Source: Novosphingobium chloroacetimidivorans
Lineage (GTDB): Bacteria; Pseudomonadota; Alphaproteobacteria; Sphingomonadales; Sphingomonadaceae
Direction of reading: 5' to 3'
Assembly: GCF_014204535.1 (NCBI RefSeq)
Contig: NZ_JACHLR010000017.1
Span: forward strand, 40,058 to 104,057
Length of the DNA: 64,000 nucleotides
Shown here: piece after piece, positions 8,682 through 18,235 of the stretch
How the letters are laid out: each line of letters begins with the position of its first letter
Numbering within the stretch: the stretch's first letter is position 1
Program-made: the position numbers and the translations under genes
The notes under the pieces: generated by a model
Told to the model about the DNA's origin: nothing
What the model saw: only the letters and a program-made list of their open reading frames with translations
Database searches by the model: none

Positions 8682-8842
8682 CCCCTCTCCCCTTCAGGGG
8701 AGAGGATAGCGCAGCTTGCTCCGTCAGGAGCTAGCGAAGCTTGGAGAGGGGTTCGGCGCACGATAGCGCACATCCCCCTCTCCAACTGCGACTAACCAGC
8801 AAGCTGGCAAGCCTCGTATCCTCTCCCCACACAGGGAGAGGT
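8682..8842. repeat. composite palindromic element A, copy 1
   Basis: The block starts CCCCTCTCCCCTTCAGGGGA and then GAGGATAGCGCAGCTTGC, continues to GAAGCTTGGAGAGGGG, and after a short centre the same parts come back inverted, ending CCTCTCCCCACACAGGGAGA. It is about 160 bp long and lies between two convergent genes. A close relative lies at 40548-40708 with the same order of parts. It may be a BIME-like or small non-autonomous element and could stop transcription from both sides. Confidence 0.7.
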
Positions 8843-8871
8843 ACCCCCCCTTCCCCGCACAGGTTCGTTAC

Positions 8872-10212
8872 TCAAGCGTCGGCCGTGCTCATGCGCGACA
8901 TGCGGTCACCGTCTTCGTGGCGCATGAACATCTTCATGATGTCGCCCGAAGTCACCGGGCGCACGTCCCCTTCCTCGAGCGGCCGCTCGCCGAGCGAGGA
9001 CTTGGGGGTGATGTCCACCTTCGCCGCCGCAGCCTTGGCGCGCAGTGCGCCGACCGTCAGGTCCTCACGCGCATAGTGCTGGAATGGATCGAAGCGGAAC
9101 CAGCGCATCGCGTTGCCATGCGTGATCTTGTCGATCTGCGCCTCGGTCAGGTGGTTGATCGTCGGCCACAGACGCTCGGGCACTTCGGGCCACAGCGTGT
9201 CGGAGTGCGGATAGTCGCACTCGTAGGCGATGTTGTCCTCGCCGATGAACCGGATGTTCTGCAGCCCGAACGCGTCATCGATGAAGCAGTTCAGGAAGTG
9301 GCGGCGGAACATCTCGCTCGGCTTCTTGTCCTGGAAGCGCGAGTTGGTCCAATACTTGTGGCGCGAGTTCGAGAAGTCCGCGCGCTCGGTGAAATAGGGC
9401 ACCCAGCCGATCGAGCCCTCGGACAGCGCGATGCGCATGTCGGGGTAGGTGTTGAGCGCATCCAGTTGCAGCCAGTCCGAAGCGGCATAGGCAATTGTCA
9501 TCGGCATGGTCGAGATCCACGCCTCGATCGGCGTCTCCATCGAGGCATGCGGCGCCGGATTGCCGCCGCCGATGTGGAGGCAGATCGTCATGTCGAGGTC
9601 GTTGATCGCCTTGTAGAACGGATCCCAGTATTCGTTGTGGATGCTGGGAAGGCCCTGGCAGGTCGGGTTCTCGCTGATCGAGACGGTGTGGCAGCCCTTG
9701 TCGGTCACCCGCTTCAACTCGGCGATCGTTGCATCCATGTCCCAGGTCGGCAGGATGGCGCAGGGGATGAAGCGGCCCGGATAGGCGCCGCACCACTCGT
9801 CGATGTGCCAGTCGTTGTAGGCGGCGATGTGGGTGACGGCCAGCTTCTTGTCCGGCACGCGGTGCAGGCGGCCACCGGCAAAATCGAATACCGAGCCGAA
9901 GTTGAGCGAGGCGGCGATGCCGTTGACGTCCATGTCCTTCACCCGCTCGTGCACGTCGTAGACACCCTCGCGCAGCTGGTCGAGCGAGGTCGGCTCCATG
10001 CCGTACTCCTCGAACGGACGGCCGACGACCGCGTTCAGCGCAACCGATGCGAAGGTCTGCCCCTGGTAATGCCAGACGTCCTTGCCGTTATCGTCCTTGA
10101 GCAGCTTGGGCGCGGTCTCCAGCGCTTCGCCGGACAAGTGGTTCTTGAACATGTCAGGCGGCTCACTGATGTGATCGTCGACCGAGATGATCACCATGTC
10201 GTTCATTTCCAT
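8872..10212 (-). CDS. amidohydrolase family 2 (ACMSD-like TIM-barrel hydrolase or decarboxylase)
   Basis: The 446-residue protein has the layout of the amidohydrolase-2 family, whose members are metal-dependent hydrolases or decarboxylases acting on aromatic and related acids. The N-terminal metal motif, normally HxH, is DDHISEP, so only one histidine is clear. Later ligands are in CLHIGGG and at ECDYPHSDTLWPE. A MSRMSTADA tail follows a non-catalytic C-terminal stretch of about 80 residues. Many such enzymes sit in beta-oxidation-type clusters of actinobacteria and sphingomonads, with unproven roles. It lies just downstream of the DUF2889 gene on the same strand and is probably co-transcribed with it. 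Confidence 0.85.
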   Translation of the reverse strand: MEMNDMVIISVDDHISEPPDMFKNHLSGEALETAPKLLKDDNGKDVWHYQGQTFASVALNAVVGRPFEEYGMEPTSLDQLREGVYDVHERVKDMDVNGIAASLNFGSVFDFAGGRLHRVPDKKLAVTHIAAYNDWHIDEWCGAYPGRFIPCAILPTWDMDATIAELKRVTDKGCHTVSISENPTCQGLPSIHNEYWDPFYKAINDLDMTICLHIGGGNPAPHASMETPIEAWISTMPMTIAYAASDWLQLDALNTYPDMRIALSEGSIGWVPYFTERADFSNSRHKYWTNSRFQDKKPSEMFRRHFLNCFIDDAFGLQNIRFIGEDNIAYECDYPHSDTLWPEVPERLWPTINHLTEAQIDKITHGNAMRWFRFDPFQHYAREDLTVGALRAKAAAAKVDITPKSSLGERPLEEGDVRPVTSGDIMKMFMRHEDGDRMSRMSTADA

Positions 10213-10243
10213 TGTCGCTCTCCCGTTCGTGTCTTTTGGTGCT

Positions 10244-11056
10244 TCAATCGACTGCCGCGAGCCCGAGCTCGCGGCTGAAAGTCTGTCCTGGTGTCAGTCC
10301 GTCGGCGCTGAAATCGATCACGCGACCCACCCGCTCTGCCAGCGCTGCGCGCTCGGGCTGAAAGGTATAGCAGTTGGGCGGAATGCGAGTGGCATCGCTT
10401 TGGTGCGCCAAGGGAATGGTTCGCCCGTGCGCCACGATCCCACCCCACTGCAGCAGCCGTGCCGCTTCCATGCGCTCGGCTGGCATCCCGGCAATCGCTT
10501 CGCGCAGGTTGTATAGCGTGCGTCCGGCCAACTCGGGCGGAGCAGCGAGCACTCCGTCCTGCTCGGTCCAGTGCAGCAACGGCGAGCCATCGCGCTGGAG
10601 GGTCAGCTCGCGCCGGCCGTCCACGGGATCGCTCACCGCAATGTCATAGAGCGTCGGCGCATCGTCGTGGGCGTGTGTGGCGGCCAGGACGGCAAGGTCG
10701 TGCAAGTGCGTGCAATTCGCCTTTCGCGCCAGTCTGGGACCGACCTGGGCCAGCGGCAAGCCCGTGAACGTCTCGATCAGGACCCGGGCGGCGCCGGGGC
10801 AAGTGGACCACGGCATCCGATCGAGCAGCGGCTCCACTGCCGTGACAGATCCGCCGTGGTGGCGCAGTCGGACCGCCATCGCGTGGATGTCGTCCTCCAG
10901 CAAGGCGAGCACGGCGCCGGGCGCAGGCACGATCCGGATGCGCCGGCGATAGCCAGGCGCCACGGTGGCGAGGTCATGCTTCAGTTCGTCCAGGCTCTCC
11001 AATCGCGCCACGTTCTCTCCCGGATCGGCTGCGAGATCGCACAGTATCACCCCCAT
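10244..11056 (-). CDS. DUF2889 domain protein
   Basis: This 270-residue protein shows the DUF2889 pattern: GYRRRIRIVPAPGAVLALLE near the start, DIHAMAVRLRHHGG, then CPGA, and ARKANCTHLHDLAVLAATHA in the middle. The cysteine and two histidines of NCTHLHD could bind a metal, which is my inference. No signal peptide or membrane segment is present. The family has no assigned function that I know of, but it is often found beside acyl-CoA dehydrogenase and CoA-transferase genes. It is divergent from the fused acyl-CoA dehydrogenase, with a CCCATATGGG palindrome between them, and lies 31 nt upstream of the amidohydrolase. Confidence 0.78.
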   Translation of the reverse strand: MGVILCDLAADPGENVARLESLDELKHDLATVAPGYRRRIRIVPAPGAVLALLEDDIHAMAVRLRHHGGSVTAVEPLLDRMPWSTCPGAARVLIETFTGLPLAQVGPRLARKANCTHLHDLAVLAATHAHDDAPTLYDIAVSDPVDGRRELTLQRDGSPLLHWTEQDGVLAAPPELAGRTLYNLREAIAGMPAERMEAARLLQWGGIVAHGRTIPLAHQSDATRIPPNCYTFQPERAALAERVGRVIDFSADGLTPGQTFSRELGLAAVD

Positions 11057-11101
11057 GATGGCGCACCAATCGTCCTCGCTCAGGATCGCACCCGCGATGG
11101 C

Positions 11102-11111
11102 CCCATATGGG
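11102..11111. promoter_or_regulatory. CCCATATGGG palindrome in divergent promoter region
   Basis: A perfect 10-bp palindrome lies between the divergent DUF2889 and acyl-CoA dehydrogenase genes, 45 nt upstream of the first. The same ten bases occur in the centre of the longer palindrome at 26146-26161. An operator role is an inference. Confidence 0.35.
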
Positions 11112-11209
11112 AAGTTGAACCGCCCTGCGGGATATGATCAGGATCGCCGCCAAGGCGGTTGCGTCTGCAATCGCGGCAACGACAACATAACTCCTGGAAC
11201 GGCACACTC

Positions 11210-13399
11210 ATGAATTTCGATCTCACCGAAGAGCAGACCATGGTGCGCGACACCTTCGCGCGCTTTCTGGACGAGAACTCGACGTCCGCGCGCGTGCGCA
11301 AGGCGATGGAAACCAGCGGCTTCGACGCGGAGCTGTGGACCGGTCTGGCCGAGCTGGGCGCCTTCGCCATCCGCGTGCCGGAGGAAGCCGGCGGCATGGG
11401 CCTTGGCGTGTTCGATGCCGTCGTGGTGATGGAAGAGGCCGGCCGCACGCTCGCCTCCGGTCCGCTCGCCGAAGCTCTGGTGGCCGCGCGCCTGCTCGGC
11501 CAGCTGGGTGGTGCAGAAGAGCTGCTGGAAAGTGCGATCGGCGGTGAAAGCGTCGTCACCATCGCCTTCCACGACTTGGCCGAGCGGCCCAAGCAGTGGG
11601 TCGCGGGTGGCACGCATGCCAACGCCGTCGTGGCGCGGCGCGGCGACGACATCGTGGTGGTGACCGTTCCCGAAGGCGCCGCCAAGGCCGAAGAAACCCT
11701 CGCCACTACGCCCATCGCCGAGATCGACCTGGCGGCGCTGGATGCGCAAGTCCTCGGTTCCGGCGAAGGCGCGCTGGCGACGTTCGCTGCGGGGCTCGAC
11801 GAGTGGAAGCTGCTCATGGCCGCGGCGCTCTCCGGCCTTGGTCGCCAGGCGCTGCAGCTGGGCGCAGCCTACGCCTGCGAGCGCAAGGCCTTCGGCCAGC
11901 TCATCGGCACCTTCCAGGGCGTGTCGCACCCCCTTGCCGATCGTCTGTGCGAGGTTGACGGCGGCAAGCTGATGGTCTGGCGCACGATCCGCGACATTGC
12001 CGACGGTCACAAGGATGCCGCCGGCAATGTCTCGCTGGTCCTGTGGCACTCCGGGACCGCGGCAGCAGCTGCGGTCAGCCAGGCGCTGCAGACCTTCGGC
12101 GGCTATGGCCTTACCACCGAGTACGACATCCACCTCTACAACTTGCGCGCCAATGCCTGGGCACTGGTGCGCGGCGACTTGCAGGATCTGCTCGCCGAAG
12201 CCGGCCGCCGCTTCTACGGCGAAGAGGCCGCGCACCTGCCCGAAGTGGGCGACCTGCCGATCGAGTTCGACATCGGCGAAGAGGCCCGCTCCGTGGGGGC
12301 CGAGGTCGACGCCTTTTTCGAAACCCAGATCACCGACGAGGAGCGCAAGCAGTTCCACTACAGCTGGGAAGGTTGGGTGCCCTCGGTCCACAAGAAACTG
12401 GCCGAGGCCAACCTGCTGTTCCTGGGCAACCCGGACATGGGCGGCCGCGCGCTCGGCCCCTATGCCAAGAAATACGCCCGCGAGTGCTTCAACAAGCACG
12501 GCTACGCCAACCCCGGCGCCGGCGTGACCGAGATGGTGGGCTACATGATGGTCCACTACGGCACCGACGAGCTGAAGGCCCAGGTTCTCGACCGCCTCAA
12601 GCGCGGCGAGTGCATCACCTCGCTCGGCTACTCGGAGCCCAGCTGCGGCTCGGACGTGTTCGCCGCGCAGACTCGCGCCACTCAGGCCGAGGACGGCAGC
12701 TGGCGCATCAACGGCACCAAGATGTGGACCAGCGGCGCCAACTTGTCCGAATACGTGCTGATGCTCACCCGCACCAACCCCGACGTGCCCAAGCACAAGG
12801 GGCTGACGATGTTCATCGTTCCGCTCAAGGCCGAAGGCGTCGAGGTACAGCCGATCTACACCTTCCAGGACGAGCGCACCAACGTCACCTTCTACGACAA
12901 CGTCGAAGTGCCCGATACGTGGCGCCTCGGGCCCGTCGATGGCGGCACCAAGGTCATGGCGGCCGCGCTCGAGCTGGAGCATGGCGGCGGCTTCTCCAAG
13001 ACGATCGAGGAAACGCTGGAGGCCTGTGAAGAAGTGCTGCGCGAAGCCGGTCGCCTGTCCGAGCCGTCGGTCCAGCAGCGCCTCGCCCGCATCCGGGCGC
13101 ACATCATCACCGCCGAGATGATCGAGTTCAGGGCGATGTGGGCCAGCGTCGAAAAGAAGCCGAACATGGCATACGGTCCGATGGCGAAGATGTACTCGTC
13201 CGAGGTCTTCCTGGTCGATGCGCGCGAGATGCTGCAGCTGACCGCGCCCGCTTCGCTGTCGAAGCGCGAAGGGCCGTTGCAGCTCATCAACCAGAGCTAC
13301 CGCCACGCGCACGGCACGCGCATCTACGGCGGCACCAGCGAAGTGCACCGCTCGATGATCGCGGAGCGCGGCCTTGGCATGCCTCGCACGCGCGGTTGA
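11210..13399 (+). CDS. fused two-domain acyl-CoA dehydrogenase
   Basis: The 729-residue protein carries two acyl-CoA dehydrogenase units in one chain. The first half (about 1-345) starts MNFDLTEEQTMVRDTFARF and has the C-terminal helical part ACERKAFGQLIGTFQGVSH. The second half (about 365-729) has ITSLGYSEPSCGSD, the flavin-binding WRINGTKMWTSGAN, and the end IYGGTSEVHRSMIAERGLG. The usual catalytic glutamate of YEGT is glycine here, as in many steroid-type dehydrogenases. Single-chain two-domain forms such as FadE34 of mycobacteria act on steroid side-chain CoA esters; that link is by architecture only. The ATG at 11210 is chosen over an upstream in-frame ATG at 11159. It forms the 2,3-enoyl-CoA needed by the next gene. 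Confidence 0.88.
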   Translation: MNFDLTEEQTMVRDTFARFLDENSTSARVRKAMETSGFDAELWTGLAELGAFAIRVPEEAGGMGLGVFDAVVVMEEAGRTLASGPLAEALVAARLLGQLGGAEELLESAIGGESVVTIAFHDLAERPKQWVAGGTHANAVVARRGDDIVVVTVPEGAAKAEETLATTPIAEIDLAALDAQVLGSGEGALATFAAGLDEWKLLMAAALSGLGRQALQLGAAYACERKAFGQLIGTFQGVSHPLADRLCEVDGGKLMVWRTIRDIADGHKDAAGNVSLVLWHSGTAAAAAVSQALQTFGGYGLTTEYDIHLYNLRANAWALVRGDLQDLLAEAGRRFYGEEAAHLPEVGDLPIEFDIGEEARSVGAEVDAFFETQITDEERKQFHYSWEGWVPSVHKKLAEANLLFLGNPDMGGRALGPYAKKYARECFNKHGYANPGAGVTEMVGYMMVHYGTDELKAQVLDRLKRGECITSLGYSEPSCGSDVFAAQTRATQAEDGSWRINGTKMWTSGANLSEYVLMLTRTNPDVPKHKGLTMFIVPLKAEGVEVQPIYTFQDERTNVTFYDNVEVPDTWRLGPVDGGTKVMAAALELEHGGGFSKTIEETLEACEEVLREAGRLSEPSVQQRLARIRAHIITAEMIEFRAMWASVEKKPNMAYGPMAKMYSSEVFLVDAREMLQLTAPASLSKREGPLQLINQSYRHAHGTRIYGGTSEVHRSMIAERGLGMPRTRG

Positions 13400-13428
13400 G
13401 GCATCGACGCTGACCGCGCCAAAGTGCT

Positions 13429-13458
13429 CGTCGTCCCCGCGCAGGCGGGGATGACGAA
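13429..13458. repeat. REP-like palindrome (family B), single
   Basis: The sequence CGTCGTCCCCGCGCAGGCGG followed by GGATGACGA is a single hairpin unit of the GTCCCCGC/GCGGGGAC type found at five other sites in the window. It lies between the acyl-CoA dehydrogenase and the following crotonase gene. Confidence 0.65.
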
Positions 13459-13499
13459 CAAGGCGCGTACGATGCTCCGGGACCCGAAAGGATGACGAC

Positions 13500-14321
13500 A
13501 TGACCGAAGAAGCCCCCCACCTGCTGACCGAAGTCATCGACGGCACGATCCTCGTCGCCACGCTGAACCGGCCGGACAAGCTCAACGCCATTTCGCGCGA
13601 GATGATGGACCTGCTGACCGAAGCAGTCCTGACCTTACGCGATACGCCCGAGCTCAAGGTCATGCTGATCCGCTCGACGGGGCGCTACTTCAGCTCGGGC
13701 GCAGATCTGCGCGGCGGCAACCAGAACGTGGTTTCGCCGGTCTACAACAGCTCATCGGCGCGCGGCATTCGCGAGAACCACCGGCTCAACCTCAACAACA
13801 TGCAGCAGCTGTGGGACGAGATGGAGCACGTCGAAAAGCCCATCGTCGTCGCCCACCAGGCGATGTGCGTCGGCGGCGGGCTGGAGATGAGCCTCTCGTG
13901 CGACTTCCGCCTGGCCGCGAAGAGCGCCGGCTACGCCTTCCCCGAGGGCCTGTTCGGCGTGCTGCCGGCGTCCGGCGGCGTCTCGCGCCTGTCGCGTTTG
14001 TGCGGTCCGCACTGGGCCCGCTGGCTGATCATGGCCAACAAGAAGGCGGACGCCGACATGGCCTTCACCATGGGCCTCGTCCACCAGGTCTTCCCCGACG
14101 AGACCTTCGAGGATGAGGTGATGGACTTCTGCCGCCATCTCGCCAAGCAGAACGGCGAGCAGATGGGCGCGGCGAAAATCGCGATCGAGCTGTGCTCGGA
14201 AGTCGGCCGCGAACAGGGCCGGCACGTCGAGCGCATGGCCAATTCGGCGCTGATGCTGAACCCTGACTACATCAAGGGCATGGAAGAGTACCTGAAGGGC
14301 GTGGGCGGCAAGAAGGGATAG
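13500..14321 (+). CDS. enoyl-CoA hydratase/isomerase
   Basis: The 273-residue protein is a full-length crotonase. It has the substrate-binding ATLNRPDKLNAISREMMDLL, the oxyanion-hole segment GRYFSSGADLRGG, and the active-site region CVGGGLEMSLSCDFRLAAKS with AFPEGLFGVLPASGGVSRL. Acidic residues in GLEM and FPEG sit where hydratases have their two glutamates, so water addition to a 2-enoyl-CoA is likely. It follows the fused acyl-CoA dehydrogenase by 100 nt, and together they give the first two steps of a beta-oxidation cycle. A REP palindrome lies between them. Substrate unknown. Confidence 0.9.
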   Translation: MTEEAPHLLTEVIDGTILVATLNRPDKLNAISREMMDLLTEAVLTLRDTPELKVMLIRSTGRYFSSGADLRGGNQNVVSPVYNSSSARGIRENHRLNLNNMQQLWDEMEHVEKPIVVAHQAMCVGGGLEMSLSCDFRLAAKSAGYAFPEGLFGVLPASGGVSRLSRLCGPHWARWLIMANKKADADMAFTMGLVHQVFPDETFEDEVMDFCRHLAKQNGEQMGAAKIAIELCSEVGREQGRHVERMANSALMLNPDYIKGMEEYLKGVGGKKG

Positions 14322-14334
14322 ACCTCAAGGCGCG

Positions 14335-14350
14335 ATCCACTCGCGTGGAT
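14335..14350. terminator. weak hairpin after the crotonase gene
   Basis: ATCCAC, loop TCGC, GTGGAT forms a 6-bp stem just after the stop of the enoyl-CoA hydratase gene. There is no following T tract, so a terminator role is uncertain. An inverted CCCGGGC-type repeat follows at about 14431-14452. Confidence 0.25.
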
Positions 14351-14512
14351 GCGGCACCAACGGCGCTGCGTTGGTCGCAGCCGAAACCGGCGGCGTTCTG
14401 CTTGGTGGGGCCATATCTGCCAGCGTCTTCCCGGGCTTGACCCGGGCCCGGTTTCAACAGTGACGAACCTTTCCTTCTGGGTCCGGCCCAGGACAACGCT
14501 CGATGCGATGCT

Positions 14513-15250
14513 TTAAGCCGACTTGCCCCGCATGTCCCGGATAGCCATTTCCAAAAGTCGTGCGCTGCAGCTGAGATAGCGTTCTTCGTCGCGGTCGAAC
14601 GGTAGTCCGGTCAGCTTGGGCAAGCGCTTGTCGGTCGATAACGTGATCGAGCGTTCGATGCCGGTCATCAGCACCGTCGCCATCGAGATCTCGGGCGAAC
14701 CAGGTTCACGGCCCTGGTCGGACATCTGCCGCACGATCAGCCCGATCAGGGGTCGGGTCGAGTTGATGCGGTGCAGCATCATGCGGACATCGAGTTGGTC
14801 CGCCAGGCTGTTGCGCAAGTGCAGCAGGCCGGAATGGCGAGCCCAGAACTCATGATAGGCGCGCACGAAAGCCTGGGTCCGATCGGCGAGTTCCTCGTCA
14901 AGCCAGCGGTCCCGCGCCTGCGCCAGGTAGGCAGCCTCCGCCGTGGCCATCACTGGCTCGAGCACGGCCAGCAGCAGCTCGATCTGATCCGAGAAGTAGT
15001 TGTAGAGCGAGGACATGCCTAGGCCGGCCCGGCGAGCGACGCCGCTCAGCGTAAAGGCTTCGTCCTCGTTATTCTCGATCAGTTCAAGCGCGGCAGCCAG
15101 GATCCGCTCACGCGTCACCCGCCCCTTGCGGCCCAGCTTCTGGCCCGCGAGGTTGTGGCTGACTGCCTCGCAGGACACAGCCACGGCCACGGCAAGCGGC
15201 GGCGGGAATGCCGGCTCCTGCTGTCGAGCTGCGGTCGCCGCCCTGGCCAT
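14513..15250 (-). CDS. TetR-family transcriptional regulator
   Basis: The 245-residue protein has a TetR DNA-binding domain at about residues 43-90 (VTRERILAAALELIE, then SGVARRAGLGMSSLYNYFSD) and a helical ligand domain after it. The first 35 residues are alanine- and proline-rich and may not be translated; internal starts near MARAATAARQ cannot be excluded. It is 17 nt downstream of the aldehyde dehydrogenase gene on the same strand, so it may be co-transcribed and control that unit. Ligands of such regulators are often acyl-CoA thioesters. Confidence 0.85.
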   Translation of the reverse strand: MARAATAARQQEPAFPPPLAVAVAVSCEAVSHNLAGQKLGRKGRVTRERILAAALELIENNEDEAFTLSGVARRAGLGMSSLYNYFSDQIELLLAVLEPVMATAEAAYLAQARDRWLDEELADRTQAFVRAYHEFWARHSGLLHLRNSLADQLDVRMMLHRINSTRPLIGLIVRQMSDQGREPGSPEISMATVLMTGIERSITLSTDKRLPKLTGLPFDRDEERYLSCSARLLEMAIRDMRGKSA

Positions 15251-15267
15251 ACTTCAGCGCGCGCCGA

Positions 15268-16758
<1,491 letters not shown>

Positions 16759-16819
16759 GGTCGGATCCTTGACGGTTCGCTTAGGGGTGTTTTGGCGCAA
16801 ACGGAAGAGTGTGGCAGCA

Positions 16820-17557
16820 TCAGGCCTTGCTGGCGCTGACCGATATGTGCGGAAGCTGGACGTCGGGCGGCAAGTCCAGCAGCGCCCGGAATACCCCGGT
16901 CACGTTCTCGCAGTTGGAGATCGGCCGCTCACGCAAGTTGACCCCTGCCGCTATCGAGCGCTTGTAGAACTCCTGCGCCGCCGCGGGATCCCAAGCCGGC
17001 GCGTCCTTGCCGACCTCGAACATCTGGCCCGCCCGCACGGTGGTGACGCGGATGCCGAGTTCCTCGACCTCGGCGCCTAGCGCCTCGCTGAAGCGCTCCA
17101 GCCCGGCCTTGCTGCTCTGGTACAGCGACAGCATGGCGAAGGGCACGACGATGGATTCGCTGCTGACGTTGATGATCTGGCCACCCGCCCCCATCATCGG
17201 AATAGCCGAGCGGCAGCAGTAGATCGGGCCGGCGAGGTTGGTCGTGACCGAGGCGGCGATCTGCGCGTCCGTGGCATCGACCACCTTGAACGGTTCGTAG
17301 ACCGCGGCATTGTTGATCAGCACGTCGATCTTCGCGAAGCGCTCGGCGATGCGGGCAAAGGCCGCGCGCACGGAGTCTGGCGAAGCGACGTCGCACTCGA
17401 CCGCCAGGTGCCCTTCTCCGAGCTCCTGCGCGAGCGCCTGAACCTTGCCGAAGGTACGACCGAGCAGCACGACAGTTTCGCCCTCGGACGCGAAGCGACG
17501 CGCCAGCGCGCGCCCGAGCCCGAGACCTGCTCCGGTGATGACGATCGTCTTGGCCAC
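16820..17557 (-). CDS. short-chain dehydrogenase/reductase (SDR)
   Basis: The 245-residue protein is a classical SDR. It has the dinucleotide-binding motif TGAGLGLGRALARRF near the start, NNAAVYE in the middle, the serine in INVSSES and the YQSSK catalytic tyrosine and lysine. The start is taken as the GTG at 17557, because GGGAGAG lies just before it on the coding strand and the protein then begins with AKTIVITGAG; a longer frame runs to 17599. It may oxidise a hydroxyl or reduce a ketone of a catabolic intermediate. It is followed by the aldehyde dehydrogenase. Confidence 0.88.
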   Translation of the reverse strand: MAKTIVITGAGLGLGRALARRFASEGETVVLLGRTFGKVQALAQELGEGHLAVECDVASPDSVRAAFARIAERFAKIDVLINNAAVYEPFKVVDATDAQIAASVTTNLAGPIYCCRSAIPMMGAGGQIINVSSESIVVPFAMLSLYQSSKAGLERFSEALGAEVEELGIRVTTVRAGQMFEVGKDAPAWDPAAAQEFYKRSIAAGVNLRERPISNCENVTGVFRALLDLPPDVQLPHISVSASKA

Positions 17558-17651
17558 ACACTCTCCCGACATGCTTTGCGCTATGTTCGCGCTCATCATA
17601 TCGGCAGAACGGGAGAGTGCCTATCGCAACCGCAATCGTTCGGGCGATATC

Positions 17652-17666
17652 GGGAACGGCGTTCCC
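17652..17666. promoter_or_regulatory. GGGAACG-N-CGTTCCC inverted repeat
   Basis: Perfect 7-bp arms flank one base, about 95 nt upstream of the SDR start. The form fits a dimeric regulator site, perhaps for the TetR protein encoded at 14513-15250, but no experiment or second copy supports this. Confidence 0.3.
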
Positions 17667-17693
17667 CGGCACTGCGGCGAAGGGCGGCTGTCG

Positions 17694-18176
17694 TCAGCCC
17701 GGCGCCGTCGAGCCGGGTTCCGCCGCGCCGTTCATCGCCGATCCGCTACGGACTTCGAGGATCAGGCGCGTCAGCACCTGAGACTTGATACGCCAGCCCT
17801 CGGCGGTGCGGACGTAGCGCTCATGATAATGGCCGGTGCCCCATAGATCGAAGCTGTCCTTGATGACGCGATCCTGCATCGCCCACACCACGTCCACCGC
17901 ATCGGGCCCGTCGAACGTCATCTGCGGCTGATGGACGTGGTGCGTAGTCCTGGCATCGGCCAAGCTGGCACTGACGTATTCGACCATCTGCGCCCTGCCC
18001 TCCACCCTGGTGCCGCCGCTGTCGGTCGTGTCGGACACGCAATCGGGAGTGAAAAGCTCTGCCCAGGCGTCCCACTGCTTGGTGTCGAGCAGGCGGCAGT
18101 AAGCAGCCTTGACGTTGCAGATCGCAAGCCAGTCGGCGAAGTCAGGAATAGTGGTCGGATGCGTCATGAAAGTCAC
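17694..18176 (-). CDS. SnoaL-like / NTF2-fold protein
   Basis: This 160-residue protein matches the nuclear-transport-factor-2 or SnoaL fold: IPDFADWLAICNVKAAYCRL, LFTPDCVSD, then the beta-strand pair HHVHQPQMTF and GTGHYHERYVRTAEGWRI. The family includes isomerases, dehydratases and hydratases acting on ring ketones. The family fold has one deep pocket; acidic and histidine residues in it may act in catalysis. It is on the minus strand between the SDR and the acyl-CoA synthetase, so a role on a cyclic intermediate in this pathway is reasonable but unproven. The start is ambiguous between the first two ATG codons. Confidence 0.8.
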   Translation of the reverse strand: MTFMTHPTTIPDFADWLAICNVKAAYCRLLDTKQWDAWAELFTPDCVSDTTDSGGTRVEGRAQMVEYVSASLADARTTHHVHQPQMTFDGPDAVDVVWAMQDRVIKDSFDLWGTGHYHERYVRTAEGWRIKSQVLTRLILEVRSGSAMNGAAEPGSTAPG

Positions 18177-18235
18177 CGATCTGTCCTAGAGACGTGCGAT
18201 GGTGAAGGCCGCCTTCCCCGCACATGCGGGTGCCC

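Noticed and set aside
11138..13663. Long antisense open frame of 841 codons opposite the fused acyl-CoA dehydrogenase
   Set aside because: High-GC DNA gives long shadows; its composition is arginine-, histidine- and alanine-rich, with no motifs, while the plus-strand gene has clear family motifs.
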